Source: Phlebotomus papatasi (taxonomy: Eukaryota; Arthropoda; Insecta; Diptera; Psychodidae). From it: DNA of 64,000 nt. Below are positions 1 to 10,896 of this stretch, one piece after another. Every line of letters starts with the position of its first letter. Within the stretch, counting starts at the first letter, position 1. Below the pieces are notes generated by a model that had not been told where the DNA came from, did no database searches, and saw only the letters and a list, made by a program, of their open reading frames with translations. The stretch is from assembly GCF_024763615.1 (NCBI RefSeq), contig NC_077223.1, positions 20,026,001 to 20,090,000 on the forward strand, in the 5' to 3' direction. Position numbers and translations under genes: made by a program.

Positions 1-11
1 AAAAAATACTA

Positions 12-182
12 GGGGGAAGTGGGACACCTTTTAGTTGGGTTACCTTTGCAATTAGGCGTTTCTCTACTATTTCAAAGGGAATTAGGGCTTATCACAAAGT
101 AATTAAAGCCCAATTCTATTTAAAAATAGGAGAAAAAATGCCAATTTCAATGGTATCCCATTTCAAAGATGCCCCACTTCCT
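12..182. mobile_element. MITE family E, copy 1
   Basis: The ends are inverted: the left reads TAGGGGGAAGTGGGACACC and the right, reversed, GAGGAAGTGGGGCATCTTTG. The interior is AT-rich with no coding content. Related copies lie at 12982-13178 and 40820-40993. The TA at 10-11 is the probable target. The right terminus is worn (cttcctc instead of cttccccc), so this is the most degraded of the three copies. Confidence 0.7.
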
Positions 183-1729
183 CATTTTATTTTTTCTTCA
201 CACTTAATTTTTTTTAGCTAAACCATATTTTTGAAACCTAATCATAGATAAAATAAAAAAAAATGCTTTCAAGCACGCAAAGCTGTATTGTGTTCTGAAA
301 TGCAAAAACTTTAGTGAAATTCTATTTAAACTTCATTTTTCGACTGAAAATATTTAAAATTAAAATTGTAAATCCTATAGGAAATATTTATAATAATTAC
401 ACCATGATATTTAATAGGTTCATAAAAATATCAGTGAAAGTGATTAAATGAGCAATTCAAAACCATTCAATAACATTCAAATAGCCAATTTATGTTTAAA
501 TTTTGATTTTCTTTAATAAAGGTAAACCATTTAAAACCTTTAATTTTATTTTTTTCGAGTAAAGGTTTCCCTAAAGTAATAAATAGGTAGTTTTTGGGGA
601 TACAAGCTTTTGGCTCTATTTCTTGATAGTTTTTGTCATATTATTTTAATTTTAAATAAGAAAATTTCGACGTTGACAAAGCATCATGTGTCTATCTGTT
701 CGTTTTCTTTTCAGTCATTGGTTTTCCTTCGTCTACGAACATTAGCAATATTGTCAAAAATTATTACTTTATGTATGAAAGACATGCTCTATTTTGAGAT
801 ACTTTGTGCACCGTGGAAAATTGTTAACATTTTCCCTCATTTTCACTAACAAACCACAGACTTAGCCACAACACTGATCAAATTCAGAATAATCAGGCAC
901 GAGACCAAAGTATAGTGAGGAATAGATCATGAATCTTCGATGATCAACAACAAATCGTTAATCATTTTACAAGAATGAAAATAGACCATAGACATGTGTG
1001 CTAAATGCAGAAAGTTCAGGAGTAAAGGAAAGAAGCTAAATGGTTAATAATAGAGTAGTACAAGACTAAAGAACACCGCCAAAGACCTACAATTTTAAAT
1101 AATTATATTTGTCGTGTTTGTCTCAGTTCAATTGTGAATTTGTCCAAGTGTCTGGATGTCGGTGGATGTTAGAATGTTAAGAAGACATTTCTATATGCGC
1201 TGTATGACAAAGAGGATTTAAAATCAAAGACTTTTCTATTCACCTTTTGAGACAAGCAGATGAGATGAAAAAAAAGAGCAGATCGTCGTGTTTATTTTAG
1301 CACCCACTATTTCTCTGTATACCAACCCGACTCATTAAAAAATTAAAGAGAAAAAGTCAACAGTGTGAAGAAAACACGACTTTTCTTTCCTTTCTAAATT
1401 TAAGTTTTGTTCACCCACACTTTTGCCCGCCCAAAGTGTGAAAAATGTACAAAATATTGTTCGGGCATTCTCTTTATAGAGTGATAGCACCCCGTAATGC
1501 CAGTAACTCACTTTATGCTACTTTGAATAAATTCGAAAGTTATATTGTCGATTGCGCTTTTTAAGAATTGCAAGTTCTTTATTTGAGGATCATTGAGAGA
1601 AGGATATTTCGGAAGAAAATCTCTTTTTCGAAAGAAAAGGTCTCGTTGAACTTTAGAGAGGTTTAATTTGCATAATATTCATCTTATAAAAACTCATCTA
1701 ACAAGCTTAAATTAGAAATATTTTCGAAA
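183..1729. other. AT-rich intergenic sequence, nothing recognised
   Basis: I see no convincing exon, RNA gene or terminal inverted repeat here. Short open frames (for example at 610-849) begin at non-ATG codons and have a composition no different from the surroundings. Confidence 0.5.
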
Positions 1730-1731
1730 TA

Positions 1732-1885
1732 GGGTAAGTGTGCCAAATTTCTGCATAGTTGCATGCAAACGCCAAGGTCTCAAGTTTTAAATGCAATATT
1801 ATTAATAAAAATTCAATATTTTTATTACTTCTTTTTAAGGAGTGTTGCTTGGAACCTTGTAGACAGTTTATCGTCTATCGTTTAT
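1732..1885 (+). mobile_element. MITE family D, partial copy (left half)
   Basis: It begins TAGGGTAAGTGTGCCAAAT and runs in parallel with 2223-2384, with shared text such as GCATAGTTGCATGCAA and CAAGTCTCAAG-like stretches through GTAGACAGTTTATCGTC. The right terminus is absent, so it is a truncated direct copy 491 bp upstream of the complete one. Confidence 0.75.
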
Positions 1886-2165
1886 GTCATTTACGAACAT
1901 TTGTTCGTAAATGTTCGTAAATATACAGAAAATTGTTTGTAAAATTTTGTCATTTGACCGTAGATTTTGTCAGACAAAGCAAAATGTACGAACAAATGTT
2001 TGTAAAGAAACTAAAAATACTCGTTAAGCACACAAGTTACGAACAATGTTTGTAATAAAAGTACAAATTTTTACGAACTTCTTTGAGGGTTATACGATTT
2101 ATTAACATTTCGTAAGTTCCCAGTGGGACTTTTACGAAATATTCTTTTTCAGTGTAGATATTTAA
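1886..2165. repeat. Cluster of ACGAACAnTTTGT repeats
   Basis: Variants of TTACGAACATTTGTTCGTAA recur at about 1893, 1905, 2012 and 2037, with inverted forms such as GTACGAACAAATG near 1986. The cluster lies between the partial and complete family D copies and may be the remains of a small palindromic element. No family is recognised. Confidence 0.4.
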
Positions 2166-2222
2166 GCAACTTTTTAAGCAAATTGTAGAAATATTGAAGA
2201 AATATCACAAAGAAATTGTATA

Positions 2223-2658
2223 GGGTAAGTGTACCAAATTTCGGCATAGTTGCATGCAAGCGTCAAGGTCTCAAGTTTTAAATGCAATATTATTAATACA
2301 AATTGAATATTTTTATTACTTCTTCTGAAGGAGTATTGCTTGGCACCTTGTAGACCATTGTAGACAGTTTATCGTCTTTATTTACTCTAAAATCATTTTT
2401 AATACATTTTAAAATAAATAAAAATGTTGACATAGCTTTGGTGCCTTATTTCGGCCACCTTCATTCTCATAGTTCTTTGCCCATCAGAAATTCTTCAAAT
2501 GTCTTTTTACATCATCTTGTTTGTGGAATCTGCATTTTTTGTTATTCTTTTGCATTGTATAATCTCCAGAGTATGTAAAAACCAAAAATTCATGAAAATT
2601 CGAGGAACAAAAAATGTGGCCGGAATTGCAAGCTGGCCGGAATTTGGCACACTTACCC
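2223..2658. mobile_element. MITE family D, complete copy
   Basis: The left end TAGGGTAAGTGTACCAAAT and the right end ATTTGGCACACTTACCCTA are inverted repeats, and both sides carry TA (2221-2222, 2659-2660). The element is 436 bp. A second inverted GGCCGGAATT motif follows the right arm. The interior has only spurious frames. TA duplication and size fit a non-autonomous Tc1/mariner-superfamily element. Confidence 0.8.
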
Positions 2659-2660
2659 TA

Positions 2661-3257
2661 GGCTTGTCAAATTCAGATTTTTTTAGATAAAAAGTTTTTC
2701 GTAAAACTGTCATATAAAACGAGCCAAATAATTATGTAATAACAATGTGACTCATCGCACCCATTTTTTAAAAACCAGGGGAAACTGTACAGTTTTTAAA
2801 ATATCTTGCAAAGTCACATTTATTGAGGAATATAAAACAACATATGAGACGAAGCCTGGGATCGTATGAAGTATGGGCGCTTTCCCCTAATTCCTTTCAG
2901 AGGTAAAAGTTCCTAAAAGTGTCTTAGGTAAATTAACCCTCTAAAAGTATCTTCTTTAATATGCAAAAAAAGTAGTTAAATAATTTTGTCTAGAGTGATT
3001 AATGGTCCACTGAACTCAAAAAAATCATCCATTCTTCATTATCTCTTTCCGTTTGGGCGCCAGGTGAGAAAAGGTAAAGACCGCCTCCAGGCGGTCATAT
3101 CGGTTTAAAGCATAAAAAGACTGAAAGATTTTTATTGAAAAATTGTGAACAAATAGTAAAATAAATGAATTTTAAACGTTTTTTATGGATGAATGTTCTA
3201 TTATTATTTAAGAAATGATAATTTTTAGGAAAAAAAACGTTTATAATTTTTATAATT
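2661..3257. other. Intergenic; possible worn MITE end
   Basis: GGGCGCTTTCCCCTAA at 2876-2891 looks like the right terminus of an AGGGGAAAGCGCCC-type element, and AGGGGAAACTG at about 2778 could be its partner, but the pairing is short. Nothing else is recognised. Confidence 0.3.
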
Positions 3258-3896
3258 AGACGAGATGGAGATCCCGAAAACTAAAATACCAAACGCCAAG
3301 ATCCCGAAAATCCAAAATTCCGAAGAGACAAAACGAAAGCCAAAATCTCGAAAACCCAAAATCCCGAATAGTCAAAATCCTAAAAGGAATGAAATTATAC
3401 TAAGGATAATGTGTAGAGTAATATCCAAAAACATACAAAATTTCCCTGTGCCTTTAACAAAATCGAGTATAATCGGGGGAGTATCTAACACTTTTAAGAA
3501 TTCGCGATTATGGCTTTCAGGATATTGGCTTTTTCGGGATTTTAACGCTCGGAATTTTGGCTTTTTCGGCATTTTATATTTCGGGATTTAAGTGCTTTAA
3601 AGATTTTGACGTTCGCGATTTTGGATTTCGGGATTTTGGCTTTTCGGAATATTGGCTTTTTCGAGATTTTGGCTTTCGGAACAATGACTTTAGCGAGTTT
3701 TTGACTTTTCAGGATTTTGACGTTCGAGATTTAGTACTTTCGGGGTTTTGACTTTCAGAATAATGGCTTTTTCGGGATTTTGGCTTTAGAAGAATTTGGC
3801 TTTTCGGGATTTTTGGTCTTTTCGGGATTTTGGTGTTCGAGATTTTAATTTTCGGGATCTTGCTTTTCGTAATTTTGTCTATCGCGATTTTAACCA
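3258..3896. mobile_element. Foldback-like element P, copy 1
   Basis: The left arm (3265-3385) is a degenerate array of AAATCCCGAA-type units and the right arm (3500-3896) is the inverse array, CGGGATTTTGGC with variants TTCGGGATTTTGG. The centre (about 3388-3500) is unique. In the second copy (15752-16098) the same centre is present in reverse orientation. Long terminal inverted repeats built from short tandem units are the hallmark of Foldback/Galileo-type elements, so I assign it to that structural class. No coding capacity is seen. Open frames in the arms only translate the repeat. Confidence 0.75.
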
Positions 3897-5369
3897 AACT
3901 CTGTTGTGTCAATGTTTATACCAACTAAAGAAAAAAACACGTCTCCGTTTTTTATACCTTTCCATTATTTCTGTTTATTTTAATTAACACTAGCTCAAGA
4001 TATTTCTATTTGTACAACTTAAATATTAAACTGGACACAAAAAGCTTTTCATTAACGAGTTACTAAAAGACAAATGGCCAGATTTAAATGGGCCTTTAGA
4101 AGAAACATTTGCATAATAATATAAAAAAGTATCCCATAGGTTATTCAGCAATAAATTTTACACGTTCGATTGGAAAATGAAAAATCATTCATTCCAAGCA
4201 TAGCAATAAAGTGGTGCCATGACCCTATATCCCCAAGATGAAAATTTCCCACATGATTAATGCTAGAGATAAATATTTTAATAAACTAATCTTCCCAACA
4301 GTAAATTATAAAACGTGAAAAATATTTATTTATTCATACAAGTTCCAAGTTAATTTTTCACATTTTAGAATTCACTTGTAATAATTCACTTCTTTTTTCT
4401 CCAACTGTAAATTGTTTTAAATAAAAATACTATTTTCTTAACACAACCCTTTCATCTTTTTCACGTGTATTCTAAAATGAGTGAATGATGAAAAGGGCAA
4501 ACTAATTGAATTTCAGCAAATGCATTTTCATGAAATTATATTACTTTCCCTTCAATCACCATTGTTAGAGTTTGTGGCTTTTTGAAAAACCCCAGTCGAA
4601 AAGTTATCCAATTTTCATCAACCCAAAAAACTCCTCTGCGGTTTTTCCTTTATTTTGAACTACAGAAAACTTGCCATGAATATCAGGAATTGTTTCCAAC
4701 TTGAAAATTTTCTTCTTTTGAATTATTTTTAGCAGAGGAAGAAAAAACACGATTTATTATCCTGCAAATTTGCTGGAAAATTAGAAAGAAAGAATTGTAA
4801 ACTACTTTATACAATAAATTTCAGCGTTTTAGTTGAAACTTTCACTTGGTCATAAATAAAAGTGAGGGTGAATACTTGGTTGAAATTGAGACAAAAGTGC
4901 AATTGTGACCAAGCTTTTAAAGTTGGGAAAAGAAAAACAAAAGAATGTTCTTATTTAATGGGTCTTTTATGTTCTATGTTCAACAGAAACGTGCAGCATT
5001 TATTGTTGATCTCTCCTTCAAGTAATGCCAAAATAATTTTAGTGTGAATTAATTGTAGGCAAATCTTATACAACATCATACATTGTATGCCAATAAAATT
5101 CTTTAAATTCTTTATACGTGAAATTTTCTCAATTTTAACTTTGTCTTTTCTTTTAATACTAAAATAGACGGACAATTGGATAGAATATGCAATATTTAAA
5201 TAATTTTAATTTGGTTTTGCCCATTAAAAATTCGGCAAGAAATCAAATGAGCACAAAAAAATTAAATGAAGTCAGAAACATATTGAATTGTGATCAATAA
5301 ATACCCTAAAACATTGCAAAATGGCTCTCATTCATATTAAATAACATCCAAGATGGTTATATAGGAGGT
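3897..5369. other. AT-rich intergenic sequence, nothing recognised
   Basis: There is no repeat partner elsewhere in the window and no coding signal. The short frames around 4862-5175 overlap on both strands and look random. Confidence 0.5.
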
Positions 5370-5501
5370 TAGGGCCTTGACAGACCTGAGGATTAGCCGA
5401 GAGACAGCTTAGCGTAATTATACTCGACATAATGGTTAAACTTTATTTACATCATTTTCCACTAAAAGTCGTCTCTCGACTTAAGTCGCAAGTGTGTCTA
5501 G
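5370..5501 (+). mobile_element. MITE family K, copy 1
   Basis: It runs from GGGCCTTGACAGACCTGAGG through TTAGCCGAGAGACAGCTTAG to CGACTTAAGTCGCAAGTGTG and CTAG. The same sequence lies reversed at 37527-37658 and a foldback relative lies at 38454-38645. The two ends are imperfectly inverted around CGAGAGAC. Confidence 0.7.
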
Positions 5502-5559
5502 AACATAAACACGTCTGTCACTTACGACTCACATTGATTTCTGATAAATCAATCATATA

Positions 5560-6000
5560 GATTGATCGGCGCCGATGAGCCGATCTGACAATAACAGTCC
5601 ACTTGTTGATACACACAAATTCACAAAAAGCACACTAATTCACTCCCTGCGATCTTCAACTAAGAATAGGTTATCTTAAAGCAAGGGGTAGATAATTGAG
5701 CTACTCATGCTTCATTCGAGTGCCGATCTGTCGATCTTTTTTTCTGCTTTGATCTCGTGCCGGACTGTCAATTCTGCAAAATTTTCGCGGTAAGATTAGT
5801 GTTTCCAGTACGGTACATTAAAATTCACAATCTGTCTGTAAGAAATTTATCATGTTACATGAGTTTAAATGAACGCTATAACTTCATAAGAGCAAACTGA
5901 TATTTAAATCTGCCGATTCTTCGCTAAAATCGAGCCGATCTATTTTGCTATGCCGATCTGTCGATTTCTTGCCAAATTGTACCGATCTGTCGATTTTTAC
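5560..6000. repeat. Cluster of GCCGATCTGTCGAT motifs
   Basis: GCCGATCTGTCGAT or close variants occur near 5721, 5951 and 5980, with partial forms (GAGCCGATCTGAC, GAGCCGATCTATTT) at about 5577 and 5931. The spacing is irregular. This could be a degraded repeat or a binding-site cluster. No family is recognised. Confidence 0.35.
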
Positions 6001-6033
6001 TGCTCGAACTCCACGGAGAGAGCAATATATATA

Positions 6034-6369
6034 CAGTAGAGTCTCTTAAATCTGAATCTCTCAAATTCGAACGACGCGACGTTTGTATTCAAAATGTCAG
6101 TTGTGGGGTTATGTTAAAAAATTCGTATTTTGGATTAATGGAAATCATATTTATGTGCTTCTTCCTGAATGTTTACATACATTATAATCGTATAAAATGA
6201 AAAGAAAGTATGATACCATTAAGACTTATGAGAAAGTACGGGAATTTGATTTAAAGTATAATTTAATCTCACATAAATTTCGTTGGATTTGAAAAAAAAC
6301 CTTTCGAATTTGGGAGGTGAGAAATGTCAAAAATATCTCCCGAGCGTTCGAATTTAGAAGACTCTACTG
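6034..6369 (+). mobile_element. pogo/Tigger-like non-autonomous element Q1
   Basis: It is 336 bp flanked by TA (6032-6033, 6370-6371). The left end is CAGTAGAGTCTCTTAAATC and the right end, reversed, CAGTAGAGTCTTCTAAATTC. CAGTA termini with TA duplication are typical of pogo/Tigger elements. It contains a short transposase start at 6197. A 5' fragment of a close relative lies at 47232-47330. Confidence 0.75.
6197..6292 (+). pseudogene. Vestigial pogo-like transposase N-terminus in Q1
   Basis: An ATG 164 bp inside the left end opens 31 codons beginning MKRKYDTIKTYEKVREFDL, then TGA. A basic start followed by a K-E-K-V-x-x-F pattern resembles the first helix of the psq-type helix-turn-helix at the N-terminus of pogo/Tigger transposases (family knowledge). 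The frame is far too short to act. The equivalent position in Q2 also encodes such a start (9206), which makes chance less likely. Confidence 0.45.
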
Positions 6370-6874
6370 TAATCCCTCGATTTTTTCAACCCTCCAAAAT
6401 TACCACCTTTTCCACAACTCGGAGACCACTTTTCTCAACAAATCTTCACGTTTCAGACAATTTCTGAGAAATGTCGTCACTTTGTTTGTTCGTCTGTCCG
6501 TCTGTCCGTCCGGCTGTCGCCATCTCTAGAGGCCAAACGGTAAGAGATAGCGAATTGAGACCTTCGGGGGGCCCCCTATAAGGCGACTCAAGAATCATTA
6601 ACATGCCCCTCATTTTTTCCCAAAACCATACTTTTTTGGTATTGCTCGAAAACGAGTCATGCAATTTTTTTCATTTTTGGATATGTTTTAGAGATGACCC
6701 AGGCGGACATTTCGCCCTTATACGATAATACCGTTAAATCATTCCTAATTACATTTTTTTTTTCAAGGTCAAAAGTTAAAAAGGCTCTAGAGAGCGCATT
6801 TATCAAGCGAATAGGGTCATGTTTGGGGTCGTTGGAAAGGTCTTGGAATTTCCTATAAAACTGAACTTCCAATT

Positions 6875-7110
6875 GGTTTTGAACCGATAATGAACCGGTT
6901 CATAACCGATAACTAATTTTTATACGAAATTCAATTAAATTACTCCTGAGGTGTATTTTGGGAAATATTTTGAGGATTTTGAGTGATTTATAAGTCGGTT
7001 CAAATCGGTTGTGAACCGGTAATGAACCGGTTATTTACCGATAAGTAATTTTTGTTCGAATATTATTTTTATTATTCTTCAAACTATTTTGTGGAATCTA
7101 TTGAGTGATT
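6875..7110 (+). repeat. Imperfect tandem duplication with AACCGGTT motifs
   Basis: GAACCGATAATGAACCGG at 6881 and GAACCGGTAATGAACCGG at 7013 begin two units about 132 bp apart. Both continue into ACCGATAA(C/G)TAATTTTT and later GAGTGATTTAT. A further AACCGGTT lies at 9541-9551. The function is unknown. Confidence 0.6.
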
Positions 7111-7251
7111 TATGATAACACCGTTAGAGGGTTAATTTTACCCTTAACAAGGTGTAAAATTAACATTAAAAAATGTTGATATATTTTTACACCTAAAAAG
7201 TGTTAAATTTCTGAGGAAAAAATGCTAATCGCACCCTCTTTTTTCTCAGTG
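7111..7251 (+). mobile_element. MITE family C, 5'-truncated copy
   Basis: It matches the right half of 18712-18935 and 42679-42969, including the GATATATTTTTACACCTAAAA core and the terminus TTTTTTCTCAGTG followed by TA (7252-7253). The left terminus CACTGAGA is missing. Confidence 0.75.
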
Positions 7252-7253
7252 TA

Positions 7254-7480
7254 TGCACCGATTTAAATTAATTAAGGCTTATTCTGTTCAGAATTAAGTT
7301 CTCTTCAATTTGAATTAAAATAATTGATGTAAACGTATTTTTCTATCTTTTACAACTTGTTAAATTGAAAATTTCGTCCCAAAAAAGCAATTTTTTTAAA
7401 AACAAAAAATGTTACGATTTTACAATTTTATTCGAGTGTTCTTCCCGCCAAGGTACAGCTTTGACGACGAGATTCACTAA
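7254..7480 (+). repeat. Dispersed repeat A, copy 1
   Basis: It contains ACCGATTTAAATTAATTAAG, TCAATTTGAATTAAAATAAT, ACAACTTGTTAAATTGAAAA and TTCGTCCCAAAAAAG and ends near GACGACGAGATTCAC. The same order is found reversed at 28785-29810, where a LINE fragment interrupts it. Its nature is not known and no inverted ends are seen. Confidence 0.7.
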
Positions 7481-8796
7481 ACTACTCATTTGTCTGCCAG
7501 TTTGTAATTTTTGTTTTGAAAAATTTACCAAAAATTTCAAGAAGCTGGCCGTTTCTTTGTCTTTCAAAAAAAAAATCGCGAAAAACAGCTCGCTTTTAGC
7601 CTTAAGGGAACATCCGAACCTCCTTAAAGGAGTTTGGTATTTACCTTTTGACACAGGTAATCTAAAGATATTTGCGTTTTACATTAAAGACCTAATTGAA
7701 TTTTACACTTTAAAATAAATAATTAACGTCAGTGAATAGGAAACAACCATTAAAATTGATTTAACGTTCTAAACCTGAAAGCTCTATGTCAGAATTGAAG
7801 AGGAAAGTGAGATGCTTTCTGCATAGAATTGAGGGTAAACTTAGAGCCAGCTTAGTGACTTAATATGGTAAATGTACTGAGCTTTATTGCACTGAAGCCA
7901 TTTCTTGGGTGATTCTCGGATTTGTGAGAGAAATTTAACTCATATGTCGAACAGCTAAATGTGCAAAACTTTAAGTCATTATACCAATGAAAATTGCTTT
8001 AAATTAACTGATTTTATCCTTCTTGCCAAATTGATATAGACCACAGATTAATGATTATCGAGAAAGTAAATCTGAGTTCTAATTTAAATTTAGTTAGAAA
8101 TTAAAAAGCAGTTCTATGTTAGACACTTGATTGCATCTGTAACTGAAGTAATTTCATTAATTACGGATAAGTCTTCAGTTGCCTTTGCCAAGCCTCTTAA
8201 GTAGAAAAATACTAAGGACCGTGCCTTTTATTTCAAAACAAAACATTATTCCCTTAGCAATGTAGTATATAGAGTTGTGAAAATATATAGGGGTAACTTA
8301 ATTATTAACAAAGCTGAACACAATTCCTGGTTCTCTTGCCTTTTTTTTGTCTGCCCCCATCCTGTCCGCGACTATAGTACAGTAAACGAATGGGGGAAGG
8401 GAGCTTTGGTGTAATTGCAAAAGAAAAGTCTTCAACAACAAAGCATAGAAATTCCACAACATAAAATGCATAAATATCATGTAATTGAATTTTTCTTTTA
8501 TCTTTTGTTCTCAAAATGTTTTGAACATTCGCAGAAATTTTCAGTGATTGACCTGTTGTGCCAGAATATCATTCATTTTAATGCACAAGAAGAGGAATAG
8601 TATAAAATATATACTAACCTGACATAAAGCACGAAAGAAATTTATTGTAGGATTTATTCCACATCCCATGGATTAATAAAAATTTCGGAAATTGCCATTA
8701 TACTCACTAATAAAAACGATTCTTGGGACTTTTATTTGAAGTTCTGCGTGAAAAAATTAAATTCTTCTCATAGTTTTTTTCCTTTCCACCTTTTAT
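7481..8796. other. Intergenic sequence, nothing recognised
   Basis: AT-rich sequence without a repeat partner in the window. Open frames near 8298-8600 occur on both strands and three frames at once, as expected of non-coding DNA. Confidence 0.5.
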
Positions 8797-9029
8797 TGCT
8801 CGATCTTTATGGAGAGAGCAATGTCTACTAATCAAACTCAGCTAAAATGATGGTATGTTTGTCCGTCTGTCTGGTCATAATCAAAACGGTCAGAAATCGG
8901 ATCTAAGGTTTTCGAGGAACTCTGTTAGTTTCCCTATTTCCCACCAAAACCATATTTTATAATACCTGAGAAAGGAAATGCTTCATTTTTAACTGCTCGA
9001 ACTATAAAGAGAGAGCAGTAAGCAGTATA
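8797..9029 (+). repeat. Dispersed repeat S, short copies with paired palindromes
   Basis: Two versions of the 24-bp palindrome lie 197 bp apart (8797-8820 and 8994-9017). The first is followed by TTGTCCGTCTGTCTGGTC and AACGGTCAGAAATCGG, as in repeat S copy 1. The second is followed 12 bp later by another CAGTA-ended element, the same arrangement as at 6001-6034. Single palindromes also occur at 19317-19340 and 55209-55232. Confidence 0.6.
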
Positions 9030-9368
9030 CAGTAAAACCCCGCTATAGGCCATTGCTCTATAGTCCACAATTTAACGACCGTTGATTTTAAAACACTTAT
9101 TTTAAGTTAGGTTATGTTTTTTAATACGCGGTACGCAATGTTGTCATAATTATTTTAATATTTTTGGCAAACTTTATTGAGTAGTTGTGATAATTGTGAT
9201 CCATAATGAAGAGAACGAGGACAAGTACCACAATCGCAAAGAAAGTGGAAGCCGTCGAGCAATTTCAATACTAAAAGTCGTTGATAATTTTAAAAAAATG
9301 ACATGGACTATAGTGCGACCCAAGTGTCAAATCTGGAACCAAATATGGACTGTAGCGAAACTCTACTG
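9030..9368 (+). mobile_element. pogo/Tigger-like non-autonomous element Q2
   Basis: It is 339 bp between TA dinucleotides (9028-9029, 9369-9370). The left end is CAGTAAAACCCCGCTATAGG and the right end, reversed, CAGTAGAGTTTCGCTACAG. Length and layout closely match Q1 although the sequence differs. It carries the start of a transposase-like frame at 9206. Confidence 0.75.
9206..9274 (+). pseudogene. Vestigial pogo-like transposase N-terminus in Q2
   Basis: An ATG 176 bp inside the element opens 22 codons, MKRTRTSTTIAKKVEAVEQF and two more, before TAA. The basic start and the KKVEAVEQF helix resemble the N-terminal psq-type DNA-binding domain of pogo/Tigger transposases. Translation past the stop gives a further KK- and S-A-T-containing stretch. 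Clearly non-functional. Confidence 0.5.
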
Positions 9369-9603
9369 TATTTCTTTACTGATTTCAAAAAATAAGGTTT
9401 ATCATTAATTTGAACTGCTCTCACAAAATAGTGAATCACAAACTATAATTAATTTAATTCCGAACTTAAATTTTTCGGTTTTGAACAATTTACTGCATAA
9501 TTTAAGGTGATTCATGAACTATATTATACTATAAATCGGTTAGGAACCGGTTAACTTAAAAAAGTATGAACTTTGTTTTTTAAACCTTGTAAAATGCTCA
9601 CCG

Positions 9604-9937
9604 TGGTGTCACATATAAGACTAATATTAATATTAAGAAAAGCCGGAGAGAGAGGTATATAGTATGCAAAATTTCAAATGGAAAATCACGTGTGTTAGAA
9701 AGAGTACACTCTAGTGGAGTAATGCTATGAGTAAGATACTACTGTTCGTATTAATTGTTTTTTTGAATCGTATTACAGGCAATTCAAGCAATTTTCCATG
9801 CGCGCCAACTGTGATTCGGTCAGTTTTCGAGCGAAACTCGAGAGAGAGCCAATATAAAACACTTGCTATATTTTTTGCCATTCTCGCAGTTCAGAAAGTA
9901 TTAATCTTAATATTAATTTTATATGGGACAAGGTCAT
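9604..9937. mobile_element. Inverted-repeat element family M, copy 1
   Basis: The left arm GTGTCACATATAAGACTAAT continues into repeated ATATTAAT. The right arm, reversed, begins ACCTTGTCCCATATAAAATT. Copy 2 (58891-59332) is the reverse complement, interrupted by hairpin L2. The interior contains CTCGAGAGAGAGCC and CACTCTAGTGGAGTAATGC. No coding content is recognised. Confidence 0.75.
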
Positions 9938-10001
9938 CAAACTGTTGAACCAACTCAATTATTTCCAGTCTCTATAAAAAATTCTTTATTCAAATCAAAG
10001 G

Positions 10002-10122
10002 TCAACAAGAACCGTTTTAAACCGAATAAATGTCAAATGAAAATTTTTACGTCAATTGGTCAAAATGCTACCTGGTCAAACTTATTTTGACGTTTATTTG
10101 TTTTAAAACGGTTCTTGATCAC
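10002..10122. mobile_element. Small palindromic MITE family N, copy 1
   Basis: Left arm CAAGAACCGTTTTAAACCGA then ATAAATGTCAAATGAA. Right arm, reversed, CAAGAACCGTTTTAAAACAA then ATAAACGTCAAAATAA. About 120 bp, nearly all inverted repeat. Copy 2 is at 37689-37826. Confidence 0.75.
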
Positions 10123-10745
10123 CCATGATCCAAATTATTAAAAACAAATTTTACCTAGGATAAAAAAAAAACGATTTTGGGATTTGACACGAGTATTCCG
10201 CAAAGTTAAAATACTTTATCACTCATCTCTTGTCTATTCCAAACAACACTTGAGCTTTTATCACATTTATATGATATTGGTGTGTGAAAGAAAACAGAAA
10301 CCGTGCCAAAAACACATTCTCAAATAAGACGATTCCCTCTAATTATATTAACACATCTCTAGGATGAGTTTACATAAGAAAATTAAACATCAAAGGTTAG
10401 ATCATGAATATATGCCTTTCTATTGCGGCAATTAGTCAAATGTTTTCTCTACTTTCATTCCTGTATCATTCGTACAGTATTTGGAAGCTCTAACATTAGT
10501 TTCATTGTTACAAAGAGTATTACTCCTGCAGATACCTATAGAATTATTTTAGACTATTTTCCTAATTCCTCAGCACATACAGAGTTCTACCTTTCTTTGG
10601 GGTTACGATTTTTTGAATTGTTTTAATTAATTATGCATTCTAATTAAAGCTTTTTTATATTGCAATAATAAAATTGATGCAAAGACGAAAAAAGAAATAT
10701 CATTTTGTATTTTTTTTTTTAATTTATGACCATAAAAGTCGCTAT
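10123..10745. other. Intergenic sequence, nothing recognised
   Basis: No repeat or exon signal was found. Confidence 0.5.
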
Positions 10746-10747
10746 AA

Positions 10748-10893
10748 TGCCCAGCGCACAATAACTTTTATTTTGTAAACATGTTTTCGACTTTCCTATG
10801 AGAGTGAATGAAACCTAGATTTAGTTATCTCGCTCACTCTCATAAGAAATTTTGAAAACATATTTACAAACAAAAGTTATTGTGCGCTGGGCA
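10748..10893. mobile_element. Tourist-like hairpin MITE T
   Basis: The arms TGCCCAGCGCACAATAACTT and its complement are close to perfect over about 45 bp, and the whole 146-bp element folds on itself through GAGAGTGAATG/CTCACTCTC. It is flanked by TAA on both sides (10745-10747, 10894-10896). A 3-bp TWA duplication is typical of PIF/Harbinger (Tourist) elements. Single copy here. Confidence 0.8.
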
Positions 10894-10896
10894 TAA

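Larger units (their letters stand above)
6001..6905 (+). repeat. Dispersed repeat S, copy 1 (interrupted by Q1)
   Basis: It starts with the imperfect palindrome TGCTCGAACTCC/ACGGAGAGAGCA (6001-6024). After the pogo-like insertion at 6034-6369 it continues with a CGTCTGTCCGTCTGTCCG run, CCAAACGGTAAGAGATAG and a long moderately conserved tail. The region 6530-6880 is matched in reverse by 12838-13400, and shorter pieces occur at 8797-8900, 41390-41475 and 61868-61975. No coding capacity is recognised. Confidence 0.7.

Noticed and set aside
2775..2895. Short element between AGGGGAAACTG and GCGCTTTCCCCT
   Set aside because: Terminal match is about eight bases only and no second copy is seen.
3265..3912. 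Several open frames on both strands with repeating R-D-F-G and K-S-K-I-P patterns
   Set aside because: They are translations of the CGGGATTTTGGC repeat arms of the foldback element.
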